Part shown: piece after piece, positions 26,742-35,833 of the stretch
Layout: each line of letters begins with the position of its first letter
How positions within the stretch are numbered: the stretch's first letter is position 1
Assembly (NCBI RefSeq): GCF_000717335.1
Contig: NZ_JNYZ01000014.1
Span: forward strand, 62,001 to 126,000
Source of the DNA: Amycolatopsis jejuensis
GTDB taxonomy: Bacteria > Actinomycetota > Actinomycetes > Mycobacteriales > Pseudonocardiaceae
Direction: 5' to 3'
DNA: 64,000 bases
The notes under the pieces: model-generated
Seen by the model: the letters and a program-made list of their open reading frames with translations, nothing else
The model's database searches: none
What the model was told of the DNA's origin: nothing
Program-made: the position numbers and the translations under genes

Positions 26742-27458
26742 TCAGCGGATCACGCCGGCTCGCATCGCCAGCGCGACCATCTGTGCCCGGTCGCCCGTAC
26801 CGAGCTTGCGCCCGATGCGGGACAGGTGGGACTTGACGGTGAGCGCGGAGAGGGAAAGCTCCTCCCCGATCTCTTTGTTCGACTGCCCGTCGGCGACGAG
26901 CTGCAGCACCTCGACCTCGCGCGCGGAAAGCTCGCGCGGGGTGTTGTCGGTGCCCGCCACCCGTGTACCGGTGGCGAGGACCGGGGCCACACTCGGGTCG
27001 GCGTACACGCCGCCCTCGAGGACCCGGCGCACGCCGTCGGTGACGACCACGGGCGAAGCCGACTTGAGCAGGTAAGCCTGAGCACCGGCCTGGAACGCGG
27101 AGCGCACCGCGTACGGGTCGTCGGAAGATGCCAGGACCACTACGCGCGGCCAGCCATGACTGCGGAGCTCGGTGACGAGCTCGATGCCGCTGCCGTCGGG
27201 CAGTCCGAGATCGAGGATCGCCAGGTCGCACGGGCCGGTGGCCTGTGCTCGCGCCCTCGCCTCGGCCACCGTGGCGGCTTCGTGAACGGTACCCGCACCC
27301 ATCTGTGCGAGTCTTGCTGCGATTGCCTCCCTCAACAGCGGGTGGTCATCGACCACCAACACGGAAAACAGCTCTTCCCGCGGGTGCGGAACCATGCTCG
27401 CCGGCAAAGCACCGGCTGGCGTGGATCGGACGGCCTGAGATAAGCCGACGGTAGCCAC
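26742..27458 (-). CDS. orphan NarL/LuxR-type response regulator with a TTA codon
   Basis: A 238-residue regulator with a receiver domain (V-D-D-H-P, phosphoacceptor Asp in I-L-D-L-G-L-P-D-G) and a C-terminal LuxR helix-turn-helix (L-S-A-R-E-V-E-V-L, then S-N-K-E-I-G-E-E-L, and T-V-K-S-H-L-S-R-I). No kinase gene is adjacent. The GTG start follows an excellent CAGGGAGG. That start makes codon 6 a TTA (27443-27441), rare in such genomes and often a bldA-type control point; an internal ATG at 27395 would exclude it. The long upstream region contains nested palindromes. Confidence 0.9.
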   Translation of the reverse strand: MATVGLSQAVRSTPAGALPASMVPHPREELFSVLVVDDHPLLREAIAARLAQMGAGTVHEAATVAEARARAQATGPCDLAILDLGLPDGSGIELVTELRSHGWPRVVVLASSDDPYAVRSAFQAGAQAYLLKSASPVVVTDGVRRVLEGGVYADPSVAPVLATGTRVAGTDNTPRELSAREVEVLQLVADGQSNKEIGEELSLSALTVKSHLSRIGRKLGTGDRAQMVALAMRAGVIR

Positions 27459-27620
27459 GTCACTACCTCCCTGGAGTCGGTCGTGCCCCCCGACCGGCAC
27501 CGGGACCTTCGGCCGTTCAGCCGCGCCAGCTTTAGACCGAAAGTGGTGTCGTCCCAGGCACTGTAGCCGCCCCGGCGCGGTTGCGGGGGGATCGAATGGG
27601 TATCTATCCGAAACAGTTCG

Positions 27621-27673
27621 TCACTCAGTGAGGTCGTTGTAACACGATCGGACTAACGATCGGCCACGTGTTA
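27621..27673. promoter_or_regulatory. nested palindromes, candidate operator region
   Basis: TCACTCAGTGA (27621-27631) is a palindrome. Then TAACAC (27640-27645) pairs with GTGTTA (27668-27673), and inside this pair CGATCGG occurs twice (27645-27651 and 27657-27663). The cluster is 160-215 bp upstream of the response regulator start in an AT-richer patch, consistent with a complex promoter or autoregulatory site. Confidence 0.4.
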
Positions 27674-28085
27674 ACGACTGGCGGTGCTACCGCGATGCAC
27701 CTGAGTTACCGCCTCGAAAACGGGCGTGCAGATGGTCCGTGCACCTGCGGGTGCTGCCGGGCTCCGGCTACCGGGCCGCCCGCTCGGGTCCGGAAATGCC
27801 CCCCGGCCGGGGCAAGATCACTTTCTTTCACATTTGAGCGAGTTCGGGTCCCAGTGTGCGGGGCCGCCGGTGGCGGCCGGTGCGCGGGGTCCGGAACCGG
27901 TCCGGGGCGGTGACCTGGGGTTGACTGCCTGTGATCACGACCGGCCACGAACGGGCAGCATCCGGTGCAACGGTATGCGCGGTCCAGGATGGACGGACGA
28001 CGGCCGCACCGCCGCGAAGGGGTGCGCCGCGGGCGGACACGGGTCCGGAAACGGCGTGGCGGCGGAAAGGTGCGCGTGCAGGGGC

Positions 28086-28108
28086 CCCGGACGGGCTGCC
28101 CGTCCGGG
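28086..28108 (-). terminator. hairpin after the DUF3000 gene
   Basis: CCCGGACGGG and CCCGTCCGGG form a perfect 10-bp GC-rich stem with a three-base loop, 14 bases past the DUF3000 stop. No T-tract follows, which is common for actinobacterial terminators. Confidence 0.6.
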
Positions 28109-28122
28109 TGAACTTGGGGAAA

Positions 28123-28686
28123 TCAGGAGCTCTGGCGCTGCTCGAACAGCGTGACGCCCACCGGCGGCAGGCCCACGACGCTCGCCATCACCTGGCAGAA
28201 CGCGAGCCCGTGCGGGCCCAGCGCGCCGTCGGTGGGGGTCCAGGAGGCGCGCAGTTCGAGGTCGTCGGTGCGGGCCGGTCCGGCGATGTCGCCGAAGCGG
28301 GCCGAGGACGTCTCGGTGACCGTGCCGCCGAGCGCCTTCCACGCGGCGCCGGACGCCTCGAGCGCGTCGGTGAGCCACGACCAGCCGACGGCGGGCAGGA
28401 ACGGGTCGGTGGCGAGCTCGCGGTCGAGCTCCGCGCGCACGTACATGACCAGCCGCAGGACGCCTTCCCAGCCTTCCTGGCCGTCCGGGTCGTGCAGGAG
28501 CACCAGCCTGCCGGACGCCATGACGTCCGCCGGACCGGAAACCTCGCAGCTCAGCGCATACGACCACGGCGCGAGCCGCTGCGGCGCGCGCATCGTCTCC
28601 AGCCGGATCTCCGGACGCGGCCGGACGGCTTGCAGCGCCGCGACGGCTTCGCGGAAGAGATCGGGCACTGGCGTCATCGCGGTCAC
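28123..28686 (-). CDS. DUF3000 family protein
   Basis: A 187-residue protein of unknown function that matches the actinobacterial DUF3000 family in length, content and position next to hemE. Visible features are an N-terminal helix (L-F-R-E-A-V-A-A-L), the tract R-L-E-T-M-R-A-P-Q-R-L-A-P-W-S-Y-A-L, and a central G-R-L-V-L-L-H-D-P-D-G. The Trp-rich W-S-W-L-T-D-A-L segment follows. No membrane segment or catalytic motif is evident. The GTG start lacks a ribosome binding site and may be leaderless. It is divergent from hemE across a repeat-rich region. Confidence 0.8.
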   Translation of the reverse strand: MTAMTPVPDLFREAVAALQAVRPRPEIRLETMRAPQRLAPWSYALSCEVSGPADVMASGRLVLLHDPDGQEGWEGVLRLVMYVRAELDRELATDPFLPAVGWSWLTDALEASGAAWKALGGTVTETSSARFGDIAGPARTDDLELRASWTPTDGALGPHGLAFCQVMASVVGLPPVGVTLFEQRQSS

Positions 28687-28833
28687 GCAAAGACTGTAGG
28701 GCGGCAACGCCCGGTTGCGGACGCAGGCGCGCCGAGGGTGCGTGAAGCAGGCGGCCGCACGCTGGCGCCCCGGCTCCCGGGGCCGGTTTTTCAGACGTCC
28801 CGGATGCCGGGTTGGTTGCGCTGGGATCGCCCC

Positions 28834-28969
28834 AATGTGGCATTGGGTGCGCTGGACGCAACGAGCGCCACATTGGGTGCGTGGGGATCGCCCCAATGTG
28901 GCGTTGGGTGCATCTGACGCAGCGAACGCCACATTGGGTGCGTGGGATGCAGCGAATGTGGCATTGGGG
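28834..28969. repeat. 30-bp tandem repeat, 4.5 copies (GTGGCATTGGG family)
   Basis: Units start at 28834, 28864, 28895, 28925 and 28955; one is 31 bp. They share AATGTGGCATTGGGTGC or the inverted-core form GCCACATTGGGTGC with the array at 9869-9972, including the CCCAATG-TGG-CATTGGG palindrome. Here the array lies between divergent genes (DUF3000 and hemE), not convergent ones. Confidence 0.9.
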
Positions 28970-28989
28970 TCATTCCTTGCGGCAAGAGT

Positions 28990-29128
28990 CCCGGCGGGGG
29001 CAGGGCGGAAGTGGGTGGCCCGGAGGTGGGGCCCGGCGGGGGCAGGGCGGAAGTGGGTGGCCCGGAGGTGGGGCCCGGCGGTGGGGCCCGGCGGGGGCAG
29101 GGCGGAGGTGGGTGGCCCGGAGGTGGGG
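28990..29128. repeat. 42-bp G-rich tandem repeat upstream of hemE
   Basis: A unit beginning CCCGGCGGGGGCAGGGCGG starts at 28990 and 29032, then after a 13-bp partial unit (29074-29086) again at 29087. Most guanines lie on the hemE coding strand in runs of three or more, so the RNA or DNA could fold into G-quadruplexes. The array ends about 55 bp before the hemE start. Confidence 0.85.
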
Positions 29129-29181
29129 CGGAGGTGGTGGGGCGGGGTCTGCGGCCGGGAGTGTCGGACCCGCGTGGGACC

Positions 29182-30267
29182 ATGGGGTTCGTGCCTCAGG
29201 TTTCGTCAGCGTCAGCTTCGCTCGTCCGGTCCCGTCGCAGTCTGCCCGGTTCGCCGTTTCTCGCGGCCGCGCGCGGGGAGCGGCCTGCGCACGTGCCGGT
29301 GTGGTTCATGCGCCAGGCCGGGCGTTCGCTGCCGGAGTACCGCGCGCTGCGCGAGGGCGTGCCGATGCTCGATGCGTGCTTCGACCCGGAGATGCTCGCC
29401 GAGATCACCCTGCAGCCGGTCCGGCGGCACGGCGTCGATGCGGCGATCCTCTTCAGCGACATCGTCGTCCCGCTCAAGGCGGCCGGGGTCGACATCGACA
29501 TCGTGCCCGGTACCGGGCCGGTGTTGGCCGAGCCGATCCGCGACGCGGCTGCCGTGCGGGCGTTGCCGGAGCTGGCGCCCGAGCAGGTCGGCAAGGTGGC
29601 CGAGGGCGTCGGGCTGCTGGTCGAGCGGCTCGGCGACACGCCGCTGATCGGGTTCGCCGGGGCGCCGTTCACGCTGGCCAGCTACCTCATCGAGGGCGGG
29701 CCCAGCCGCAACCACGAGCACACCAAAGCCCTCATGCACTCCGAGCCCGAGTTGTGGCACGCCCTCGCCGCGCGGCTCGCCGACATCGCCGCCACCTTCC
29801 TGCGCGCCCAGCTCGACGCGGGTGCCGACGCGGTCCAGCTGTTCGACTCCTGGGCCGGCGCGCTGTCCGAGCGCGACTACCGCGAGTTCGTGCTGCCACA
29901 TTCGGCCCGCGTGCTCGCGGCTGCAGCGGGGTACGACGTGCCACGCATCCACTTCGGCGTCGGCACCGGCGAGCTGCTGGGCGCGATGCGCGAGGCGGGC
30001 GCGGACGTCGTGGGCGTCGACTGGCGGGTGCCTCTCGACGTGGCGGTGCAGCGGCTCGGCGGTGACGTCGATCCGGTCGTGGTGCAGGGCAACCTCGACC
30101 CGGCGCTGCTGCACGCGTCGTGGCCGGTGCTGGAGGCGGAGGTACGGAGGATCGTCGAGGAGGGCCGCGCCGCTCGCGGGCACGTCTTCAACCTCGGCCA
30201 TGGCGTGCTGCCGGGGGTGGATCCGGAGGTGCTCACTCGCGTAGTCGAGCTGGTGCACTCCCTGTGA
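29182..30267 (+). CDS. hemE: uroporphyrinogen III decarboxylase
   Basis: The 361-residue enzyme decarboxylates uroporphyrinogen III to coproporphyrinogen III. It has the signature [10 protein letters not shown] near residue 40, the catalytic Asp in L-F-S-D-I-V-V-P, and [11 protein letters not shown]. The ATG at 29182 was chosen; an in-frame GTG at 29191 is possible and neither has a strong ribosome binding site. hemY overlaps its stop by GTGA, and hemQ follows closely. Confidence 0.94.
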   Translation: MGFVPQVSSASASLVRSRRSLPGSPFLAAARGERPAHVPVWFMRQAGRSLPEYRALREGVPMLDACFDPEMLAEITLQPVRRHGVDAAILFSDIVVPLKAAGVDIDIVPGTGPVLAEPIRDAAAVRALPELAPEQVGKVAEGVGLLVERLGDTPLIGFAGAPFTLASYLIEGGPSRNHEHTKALMHSEPELWHALAARLADIAATFLRAQLDAGADAVQLFDSWAGALSERDYREFVLPHSARVLAAAAGYDVPRIHFGVGTGELLGAMREAGADVVGVDWRVPLDVAVQRLGGDVDPVVVQGNLDPALLHASWPVLEAEVRRIVEEGRAARGHVFNLGHGVLPGVDPEVLTRVVELVHSL

Positions 30268-31682
30268 AGCAGGTCGCCGTCGTCGGCGGCGGGATTTCCG
30301 GGCTTACCACGGCGTATCGGCTGCGCAGGCTGCTCGGCGACCGGGTGGAGATCACGGTTTTCGAGAGCACACCCGCGATCGGCGGGAAACTGCGCACGGC
30401 CGAGGTCGGCGGGGTCGGTTACGACGTCGGTGCCGAAGCGTTCCTCGCGCGGCGGCCCGAAATGCTCGATCTGGTGGCGGAAGTCGGGCTCGCGGATCGG
30501 CTTGTCCACCCCACGAAGGCGCGCGCGAAGATCCACGCGGGCGGGTCCGTGCAGGGGCTGCCGCCGGGAACCGTGATGGGCGTGCCGGGGTCGGCGGACA
30601 CCGTCGCCGGAGTGCTGTCCGACGACGGCCGCCGTGCGGTCGAGAAGGAACGTTCGCTCGGGCCGGTCGAGCTGGGTGAAGCAGATGTGCCGCTCGGGCC
30701 CTTGCTGCGTGCGCGATTCGGCGACGAGCTCGTGGACCGGCTGGTCGACCCGCTGCTGGGCGGCGTCTACGCGGGCGGTGCGGACGGGCTCGGTCTCCGT
30801 GCGACGATGCCTGGGCTGGCCGATGCGGTCGCGGCGGGAGCAGGTTCGCTCACCGAGGCGGCGTCGTCGCTGCTGCCCAAAACACCCGGCACCACACCGG
30901 TGTTCGGCACGCTCGCCGGTGGCCTGCAAGGACTTCTGCAGCGATTGCTGGACCTGTCCGGCGCGCGGCTGCGTACGTCGGCCACGGTCCGTTCGCTCAC
31001 CCGGACCACCACCGGCTGGCGGCTCGACATCGGTGCGGCTGCCCCGGCGCACGCGCCTGCGGACAGCCCGATCGGGGTCGACGCGGTCGTCCTCGCCGTT
31101 CCCGCGCCCGCCGCGCGAAAGCTTCTCGATGGAGTGGCCCCGGCGGCGTCGGTCGCGTTCGGTGAGGTCGAGCTGGCGTCGATGGCCGTCGTCGCGCTCG
31201 CGTTGCCGCCGGGTACCGAACTGCCCGAGGCATCCGGAATCCTCATCGGCGCGGGGGAGCGGGATGCGGAAGGCGTGCTGTACGCGGCCAAGGCGTTCAC
31301 GTTTTCGTCGAACAAATGGGCGCACTACGGCGGCCGACGGAACCACGGTCCGGTGCTGGTGCGGGGTTCCGTCGGCCGGTTCCGTGAGCCCGGTGCCCTG
31401 AACGGGGACGACGACGCGCTGGTCCTCGCGGTCCGTGACGATCTCGCGCGGCTCGCCGGCGTCACCGCGACGCCCATCGACACCCTGGTCACGCGCTGGG
31501 GCGGCGGCCTGCCGCAGTACGGCGCCGGGCACCTCGAGCGGGTCGCGCGGATCGAGGCCGCGGTCGCGGACGTGCCCGGGCTGGCCGTGGCGGGCGCGAC
31601 GTTGCACGGCGTCGGGCTGCCCGCGTGCGTGGCCACCGCCGACGCCGCCGCCCGGCGCATCGCCGCGCAGCTCACGATGTGA
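30264..31682 (+). CDS. hemY: coproporphyrinogen III / protoporphyrinogen oxidase
   Basis: A 472-residue FAD-dependent oxidase of the HemY/CgoX family. The N-terminal [10 protein letters not shown] motif binds [12 protein letters not shown] follows, and the C-terminal G-V-G-L-P-A-C-V closes the FAD site. In Actinobacteria with HemQ this enzyme oxidises coproporphyrinogen III to coproporphyrin III (coproporphyrin-dependent pathway), so that role is more likely than protoporphyrinogen oxidation. Its GTG overlaps the hemE stop. Ferrochelatase is not in this window. Confidence 0.93.
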   Translation: MKQVAVVGGGISGLTTAYRLRRLLGDRVEITVFESTPAIGGKLRTAEVGGVGYDVGAEAFLARRPEMLDLVAEVGLADRLVHPTKARAKIHAGGSVQGLPPGTVMGVPGSADTVAGVLSDDGRRAVEKERSLGPVELGEADVPLGPLLRARFGDELVDRLVDPLLGGVYAGGADGLGLRATMPGLADAVAAGAGSLTEAASSLLPKTPGTTPVFGTLAGGLQGLLQRLLDLSGARLRTSATVRSLTRTTTGWRLDIGAAAPAHAPADSPIGVDAVVLAVPAPAARKLLDGVAPAASVAFGEVELASMAVVALALPPGTELPEASGILIGAGERDAEGVLYAAKAFTFSSNKWAHYGGRRNHGPVLVRGSVGRFREPGALNGDDDALVLAVRDDLARLAGVTATPIDTLVTRWGGGLPQYGAGHLERVARIEAAVADVPGLAVAGATLHGVGLPACVATADAAARRIAAQLTM

Positions 31683-31728
31683 TGGAGCCCCTTGGCACGC
31701 CGGGCAGGTGCAGTGCCAGGATGGGGTC

Positions 31729-32421
31729 ATGGCGCGGCTGAATTACAACGAGCTCAACGACACCATCCGCTACACCACGTGGTCGGTCTTCCGGATCGAA
31801 CCGGGGAAGCTCGGGGACGATCGCGGCGCCGCGGGCCGGGAGACGGCCGAGTACCTCGACGGGCTCGAGGCCAAGGGCGTCGTCGTCCGCGGGGTCTACG
31901 ACGTGTCCGGCCTCCGCGCCGACGCCGACTACCTGATCTGGTGGCACGCCGAGGAAATCGAGCAGGTCCAGGCCGCGTACACCGGATTCCGCCGCACGCC
32001 GCTGGGTCGCGCGTCCACCCCGGTGTGGAGCCAGACCGCGCTGCACCGGCCCGCCGAGTTCAACAAGAGCCACGTGCCCGCGTTCCTGGCCGGCGAGGAA
32101 GCGCGCAAGTACATCTGCGTGTACCCGTTCGTCCGCTCGTACGACTGGTACCTGCTGCCCGACGAGGAACGCCGCAAGATGCTGGCCGACCACGGCAAGG
32201 AAGCACGCGACTACCCGGACGTGCGCGCGAACACCGTCGCCTCCTTCGCACTCGGCGACTACGAGTGGATCCTCGCGTTCGAGGCCGACGAGCTGCACCG
32301 GATCGTCGACCTGATGCGGCACCTGCGCAACACCGAGGCGCGGCGGCACGTGCGCGTGGAAATCCCGTTCTACACCGGCACGAAGGTGCCGCCCGCCGAG
32401 CTCGTCGCGGCTCTGCCGTAA
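31729..32421 (+). CDS. hemQ: coproheme decarboxylase (HemQ)
   Basis: A 230-residue member of the chlorite dismutase fold that turns coproheme into heme b with peroxide, the last step of the pathway. [10 protein letters not shown] (about residues 130-139) includes the Tyr radical site, and [10 protein letters not shown] carries the proximal His. It lacks the distal Arg pattern of true chlorite dismutases as far as I can judge by eye. Its ATG is 46 bp after hemY, with a weak AGGATGGGG ribosome binding site. With hemE and hemY it forms a three-step heme operon. Confidence 0.94.
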   Translation: MARLNYNELNDTIRYTTWSVFRIEPGKLGDDRGAAGRETAEYLDGLEAKGVVVRGVYDVSGLRADADYLIWWHAEEIEQVQAAYTGFRRTPLGRASTPVWSQTALHRPAEFNKSHVPAFLAGEEARKYICVYPFVRSYDWYLLPDEERRKMLADHGKEARDYPDVRANTVASFALGDYEWILAFEADELHRIVDLMRHLRNTEARRHVRVEIPFYTGTKVPPAELVAALP

Positions 32422-32424
32422 CCG

Positions 32425-33777
32425 GTGCACGACGTACTGGCCGGGGCGTGGCAGGCGCTCACCGGTGAACCGCTGCCCGCGGTGTCGCTGACCGGCGGCG
32501 AAAACGTGCTGCCCGGGCATTTCCGGGTCGCCGCGATGGCCACCGCGAGCGTCGCCGCGGCCACCCTTGCGGCGGGTGAACTGCTGCGGGTGCGGGGAAT
32601 CGAACCCGGCACGGTCGCGGTCGACACCCGGCATGCCGCGGCGGCGTTCCGGAGCGAGCAGCTGCTGCGGATCGACGGCGAACCCGCGCCGAGCCCGTGG
32701 GGCCGCATCGCAGGCGACTACCGGGCGGCTGACGGCTGGGTCAAGCTGCATTGCAACTACCCGCGGCACGAGGCGGCGGTGTGCTGGGCGCTCGGGGTCC
32801 CGTCCGTGCGCGAGGCGGTGACCAAGGCGGTGGCCGGGAAAACCACGGCGGAGGTCGAATCCGCCGTGGTCAGCGCGGGCGGCGCGGCGGCGCTGATGCG
32901 GTCGCGCGAAGACTGGCTGGCGCACCCGCAGGGGCAGGCTGTCGCAGGGTTGCCGCTCGTGGAGCTGAACCGGATCGGCGACGCCCCGAAGCGCCTGCTG
33001 TTCGATTCCGCGCGTCCGCTGGGCGGAGTCCGGGTACTGGAGCTGACGCACGTACTCGCCGGTCCGGTCGCGGGCCGGGTGCTGGCCGCACACGGCGCGA
33101 ACGTGCTGCACGTCGGCGCCGCGCACCTGCCGCGGATTCCCGTGCTGACCATGGATACCGGACAGGGCAAGCGATCCGCGTTCGTCGCGCTCGACACCGA
33201 AGGCGGCCGCGCGAAACTGAAGAAGCTCATCGCCCGCGCTGATGTGCTGGTGCAGTCGTTCCGTCCCGGCGCGCTCGCGCGGATCGGGTTCGGCCCGGAG
33301 CAGCTGGCCGAACTACGTCCGGGCCTGGTGGTAGCGGACCTGTCGGCGTATGGCTGGCAGGGCCCATGGGCGCGGCGGCGGGGGTTCGACAGCCTGGTGC
33401 AGATGTCGTCGGGCATCGCGCAGGAGTACGCCACCGACGCCCCGGCGCCACTGCCCGCGCAGGCCCTGGACCACGCCACCGGCTGGCTCACCGCGGCGGC
33501 GATCATGACGGCCCTCCGCCACACGGTCACCGATGGCGGTACCTGGCAGGCGCGCCTTTCCCTGGCGGGTACCGGACGATGGCTGGATTCGTTGGGGCGC
33601 AAGGATCCTGAACCGTCCGAAGTGGACTATGTGGACCTGCTGGAGGACGTGGAGAGCGCCTTCGGCCGGATGACCAGGGTCCGCATGGCGGGGGAGTTAC
33701 CGGGAGCCCCACCTCGCTGGGACAACGCAACCCACGAGCCGGGTGCCGATACGGCGGTGTGGTCCCCGGTCACGTGA
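32425..33777 (+). CDS. CaiB/BaiF (class III) CoA transferase family protein
   Basis: The 450-residue protein begins its CoA-transferase part around residue 195 (L-G-G-V-R-V-L-E-L-T-H-V-L-A-G-P), with V-Q-S-F-R-P-G-A near residue 270. The G-F-D-S-L-V-Q segment near 315 holds the likely catalytic Asp. The N-terminal 190 residues resemble a second, degenerate half of the fold, as in fused members. It would move CoA between organic acids; the substrate is unknown. The GTG is only 3 bp after hemQ, so it is transcribed with the heme genes though no functional link is obvious. Confidence 0.82.
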   Translation: MHDVLAGAWQALTGEPLPAVSLTGGENVLPGHFRVAAMATASVAAATLAAGELLRVRGIEPGTVAVDTRHAAAAFRSEQLLRIDGEPAPSPWGRIAGDYRAADGWVKLHCNYPRHEAAVCWALGVPSVREAVTKAVAGKTTAEVESAVVSAGGAAALMRSREDWLAHPQGQAVAGLPLVELNRIGDAPKRLLFDSARPLGGVRVLELTHVLAGPVAGRVLAAHGANVLHVGAAHLPRIPVLTMDTGQGKRSAFVALDTEGGRAKLKKLIARADVLVQSFRPGALARIGFGPEQLAELRPGLVVADLSAYGWQGPWARRRGFDSLVQMSSGIAQEYATDAPAPLPAQALDHATGWLTAAAIMTALRHTVTDGGTWQARLSLAGTGRWLDSLGRKDPEPSEVDYVDLLEDVESAFGRMTRVRMAGELPGAPPRWDNATHEPGADTAVWSPVT

Positions 33778-33798
33778 ACGAGACACGCGCCCCGGAAG

Positions 33799-34128
33799 CT
33801 AACCCCGGCGGAACCACCGGCGTCGTGGCTTGGGCAAGTCTCCCCGCGTGATCAGCCACTCCGCGAAAGCGTCCGCGTACTCCCGTGCCCGGACGGCGGT
33901 CGTCTTGGGGTTCTCCGACGCGTAGGTATCGAACAGCGCCCGGTACCTCTCGCCCAGGGCGTCCGGCAGATCGGGGCGCAGGTAAGTCACCAGCCGCCGC
34001 CGTTTGCTCAACAGGACGTCTGCCTCGATCTCCAGACGGGACGGGTCGAAGCCGGACGGAGCGGCCGCCCCCGTGAGCAGGCTGTTCAGCAACGCCGCCT
34101 GCCGCGCGGCCAGCTCCGCGCGGCTCAC
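33799..34128 (-). CDS. small protein coupled to the DUF692 enzyme, possible MNIO partner
   Basis: A 109-residue protein, helical by composition, starting with [16 protein letters not shown] and ending in a very basic P-R-R-R-W-F-R-R-G tail. Known MNIO enzymes work with a partner protein that recruits the substrate, and such partners often start with an A-x-L-Q-x-A-F/L-L helix like this one. The GTG start overlaps the DUF692 stop (GTGA), so the two are made together. I do not recognise a catalytic motif. The partner role is inferred from position, size and coupling. Confidence 0.65.
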   Translation of the reverse strand: MSRAELAARQAALLNSLLTGAAAPSGFDPSRLEIEADVLLSKRRRLVTYLRPDLPDALGERYRALFDTYASENPKTTAVRAREYADAFAEWLITRGDLPKPRRRWFRRG

Positions 34129-34928
34129 GACATCACCACGGCCCGCAGCGCAGCCAGCTCGGCGGCCAGTTCGCTGTCGGCCGGGTAGTCGTCGTCGCGT
34201 TCCAGGAGAACGCCTGGGGGGTCGGTGCGGCGGCGGAGTTCTGCCAGCAGGTCCAGGACTTCCGGCAGTACCGGGTGTGCATGCGTGTCGTGGTAGACGC
34301 CGTTGCGTTCGATGCCGCCTGCCATGTGCACGTACGCGAGCCGCTCCCACGGGATGCCGTCCAGGAACGCCGCCGGGTCGGTGCCCACGTTGCGGGCGTT
34401 CGCGTACAGGTTCGCCACGTCGATGATCAGCAGGCAGCCCGTCCGTTCGGTGAGCTCGGTGAGGAACTGCTCCTCGGTCAGCTCGCTGTCCGGCCATTCC
34501 AGCAGTGCGGCGATGTTCTCCAGCGCGAGCGGGACGTCCACAATGGACTGTGCCAGCCGGACGTTGTCCACCAGCACGTCCAGCGCCTCGCGGGTACGGG
34601 GCAGCGGCATCAGGTGCCCCGAGTCGAGCCCGCCTGCCCGGACGAAGCACACGTGGTCGCTGGCCAGCGGTGCGTCGAGGGCGCGGGCCAGCGACGCCAG
34701 ATGCTCGACCCGCGCGGTGTCCAGCGGTTCGGCGCCGCCAAGGGACAGCGACACCGCGTGCGGCAGCACCGGCATTCCCCGTTCCCGCAGGGCCAGCAGG
34801 CTTTCCGGCAGGTGCGGGACGTGCAGGTTCTCCGCGACCACCTCGACCCAGTCGACGCCCGGCAGCCGCGCGATGGACAGGTCCAGCTCGGGCCGCCATC
34901 CGATGCCGATGCCCAGCCGTTCAGCCAC
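34125..34928 (-). CDS. DUF692 family multinuclear non-heme iron oxidative enzyme (MNIO)
   Basis: The 267-residue TIM-barrel protein belongs to DUF692, whose studied members (MbnB, TglH, ChrH types) use two or three irons and O2 to modify cysteines in ribosomal peptides. The metal ligand set is intact: His57, Asp91-His92, Glu137, Asp170 and Asn173, His201, Asp214/His216 and Glu243. The GTG at 34928 follows GGAGGAGGG; those bases are the Gly/Cys codons at the end of the upstream TIGR04222 gene, which overlaps by 8 bp. Translation is thus tied to that gene. The Cys-rich tails encoded upstream are the obvious candidate substrates. Confidence 0.88.
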   Translation of the reverse strand: MAERLGIGIGWRPELDLSIARLPGVDWVEVVAENLHVPHLPESLLALRERGMPVLPHAVSLSLGGAEPLDTARVEHLASLARALDAPLASDHVCFVRAGGLDSGHLMPLPRTREALDVLVDNVRLAQSIVDVPLALENIAALLEWPDSELTEEQFLTELTERTGCLLIIDVANLYANARNVGTDPAAFLDGIPWERLAYVHMAGGIERNGVYHDTHAHPVLPEVLDLLAELRRRTDPPGVLLERDDDYPADSELAAELAALRAVVMS

Positions 34929-35772
34929 CGCACCCTCCTCCGCCGCAGCCGCTTCCACCGCCGTCACCGCCCCCGTCGCCACCCGAGGACGAGCCCGCTC
35001 CGCTCTTCAGCGCCGCGCTCGTCGCATGATCCGGGTACAGCGCGATCCCGCCCAGCGCGACCAGCGACGCCGCACCCACGAACGCCACGCCGCCATACGC
35101 CTTCCGTGCCTTGGTGTCGGTGCGGGCGTAGGCGACGATGCCCCGTCCGGCCCTGGTGGGACGGGTTTTCGTGTTGCCGCGGAGAATCAAGGTGAACATC
35201 GCCAGCATCGCGGTGGCAATGAGCAGCCCGTTCAGGAACTCGTTCGGCCGATGCAAGGTCCCCCCGTTGATCGACCTGATCAGGCCGACCGCGAACAACG
35301 CCACGTACACCAGCACGAGCCGAGTGTAGAAGCGGTTGAACATCGACGACGGCAGTGTCAGGCCACGGCCTTCGAGGTCACGGCCGATCGCTTGCACCGC
35401 CGGCGCCACCGAACCCGACTTGCGCAGCTGGGCCGTCGTCTGGGCGGTACCCCGGCAGGCTTCGTGTACCGCCGATTCCACCCATCCGGCAGGCGAACCG
35501 GCGGCAATGGCGGTGAGCTGGCCCTTCGTGCTCACCCGCAGCAGGCCCCGTTCCAGCAGCGACGCGATCGCCGCGTCGACCGTGCGATGCGGGCCGCCCG
35601 CGAGGTACGCGAGCTGGTACACGTCGAGCGGGCTGCGCACGTCCGCGGGCGGCTGCTTCCGCACGGCCCGTGCAATCGGCGGCCAGGCGAGCTGCACGAT
35701 GACCACCAACGCGAGCGCCGGCCCGTAGATCAGCAGGAACTGCGGTCCCGAGAGGCCCCAAGGTTGTTCCAT
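34921..35772 (-). CDS. TIGR04222-type membrane protein with short Gly/Cys tail (paralog A)
   Basis: A 283-residue protein. One membrane segment near residues 8-28 precedes the family signature [11 protein letters not shown] near residue 50 and a winged-helix-like region (L-L-E-R-G-L-L-R-V). Two more membrane segments lie near 155-205, then [10 protein letters not shown]. The last 25 residues are Gly/Ser/Asp-rich with Cys276 and Cys281, ending C-G-G. GGGGGAG precedes the ATG. It is third of three paralogs and overlaps the DUF692 gene. Function unknown; the tail is a possible modification site. Confidence 0.85.
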   Translation of the reverse strand: MEQPWGLSGPQFLLIYGPALALVVIVQLAWPPIARAVRKQPPADVRSPLDVYQLAYLAGGPHRTVDAAIASLLERGLLRVSTKGQLTAIAAGSPAGWVESAVHEACRGTAQTTAQLRKSGSVAPAVQAIGRDLEGRGLTLPSSMFNRFYTRLVLVYVALFAVGLIRSINGGTLHRPNEFLNGLLIATAMLAMFTLILRGNTKTRPTRAGRGIVAYARTDTKARKAYGGVAFVGAASLVALGGIALYPDHATSAALKSGAGSSSGGDGGGDGGGSGCGGGGCGG

Positions 35773-35833
35773 GATCTCCCCCTTCTCGATCCGGTCGACC
35801 TCCGGACGTCCGAGGTGCCCGGTTCGTTGCGTC

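Larger units (their letters stand above)
27459..28122. other. 664-bp gene-free region upstream of the orphan regulator
   Basis: No convincing gene is found on either strand; the open frames present are Arg/Gly-rich shadows. The region holds the palindrome cluster at 27621-27673 and a terminator hairpin at 28086-28108. Its AT-richer centre near 27600-27680 is the likely promoter region for the regulator gene. Confidence 0.6.

Noticed and set aside
27668..27913. A Cys-containing 81-codon frame that could be a small WhiB-like protein
   Set aside because: The cysteine spacing does not fit WhiB, there is no ribosome binding site and the tail is generic Gly/Arg-rich sequence.
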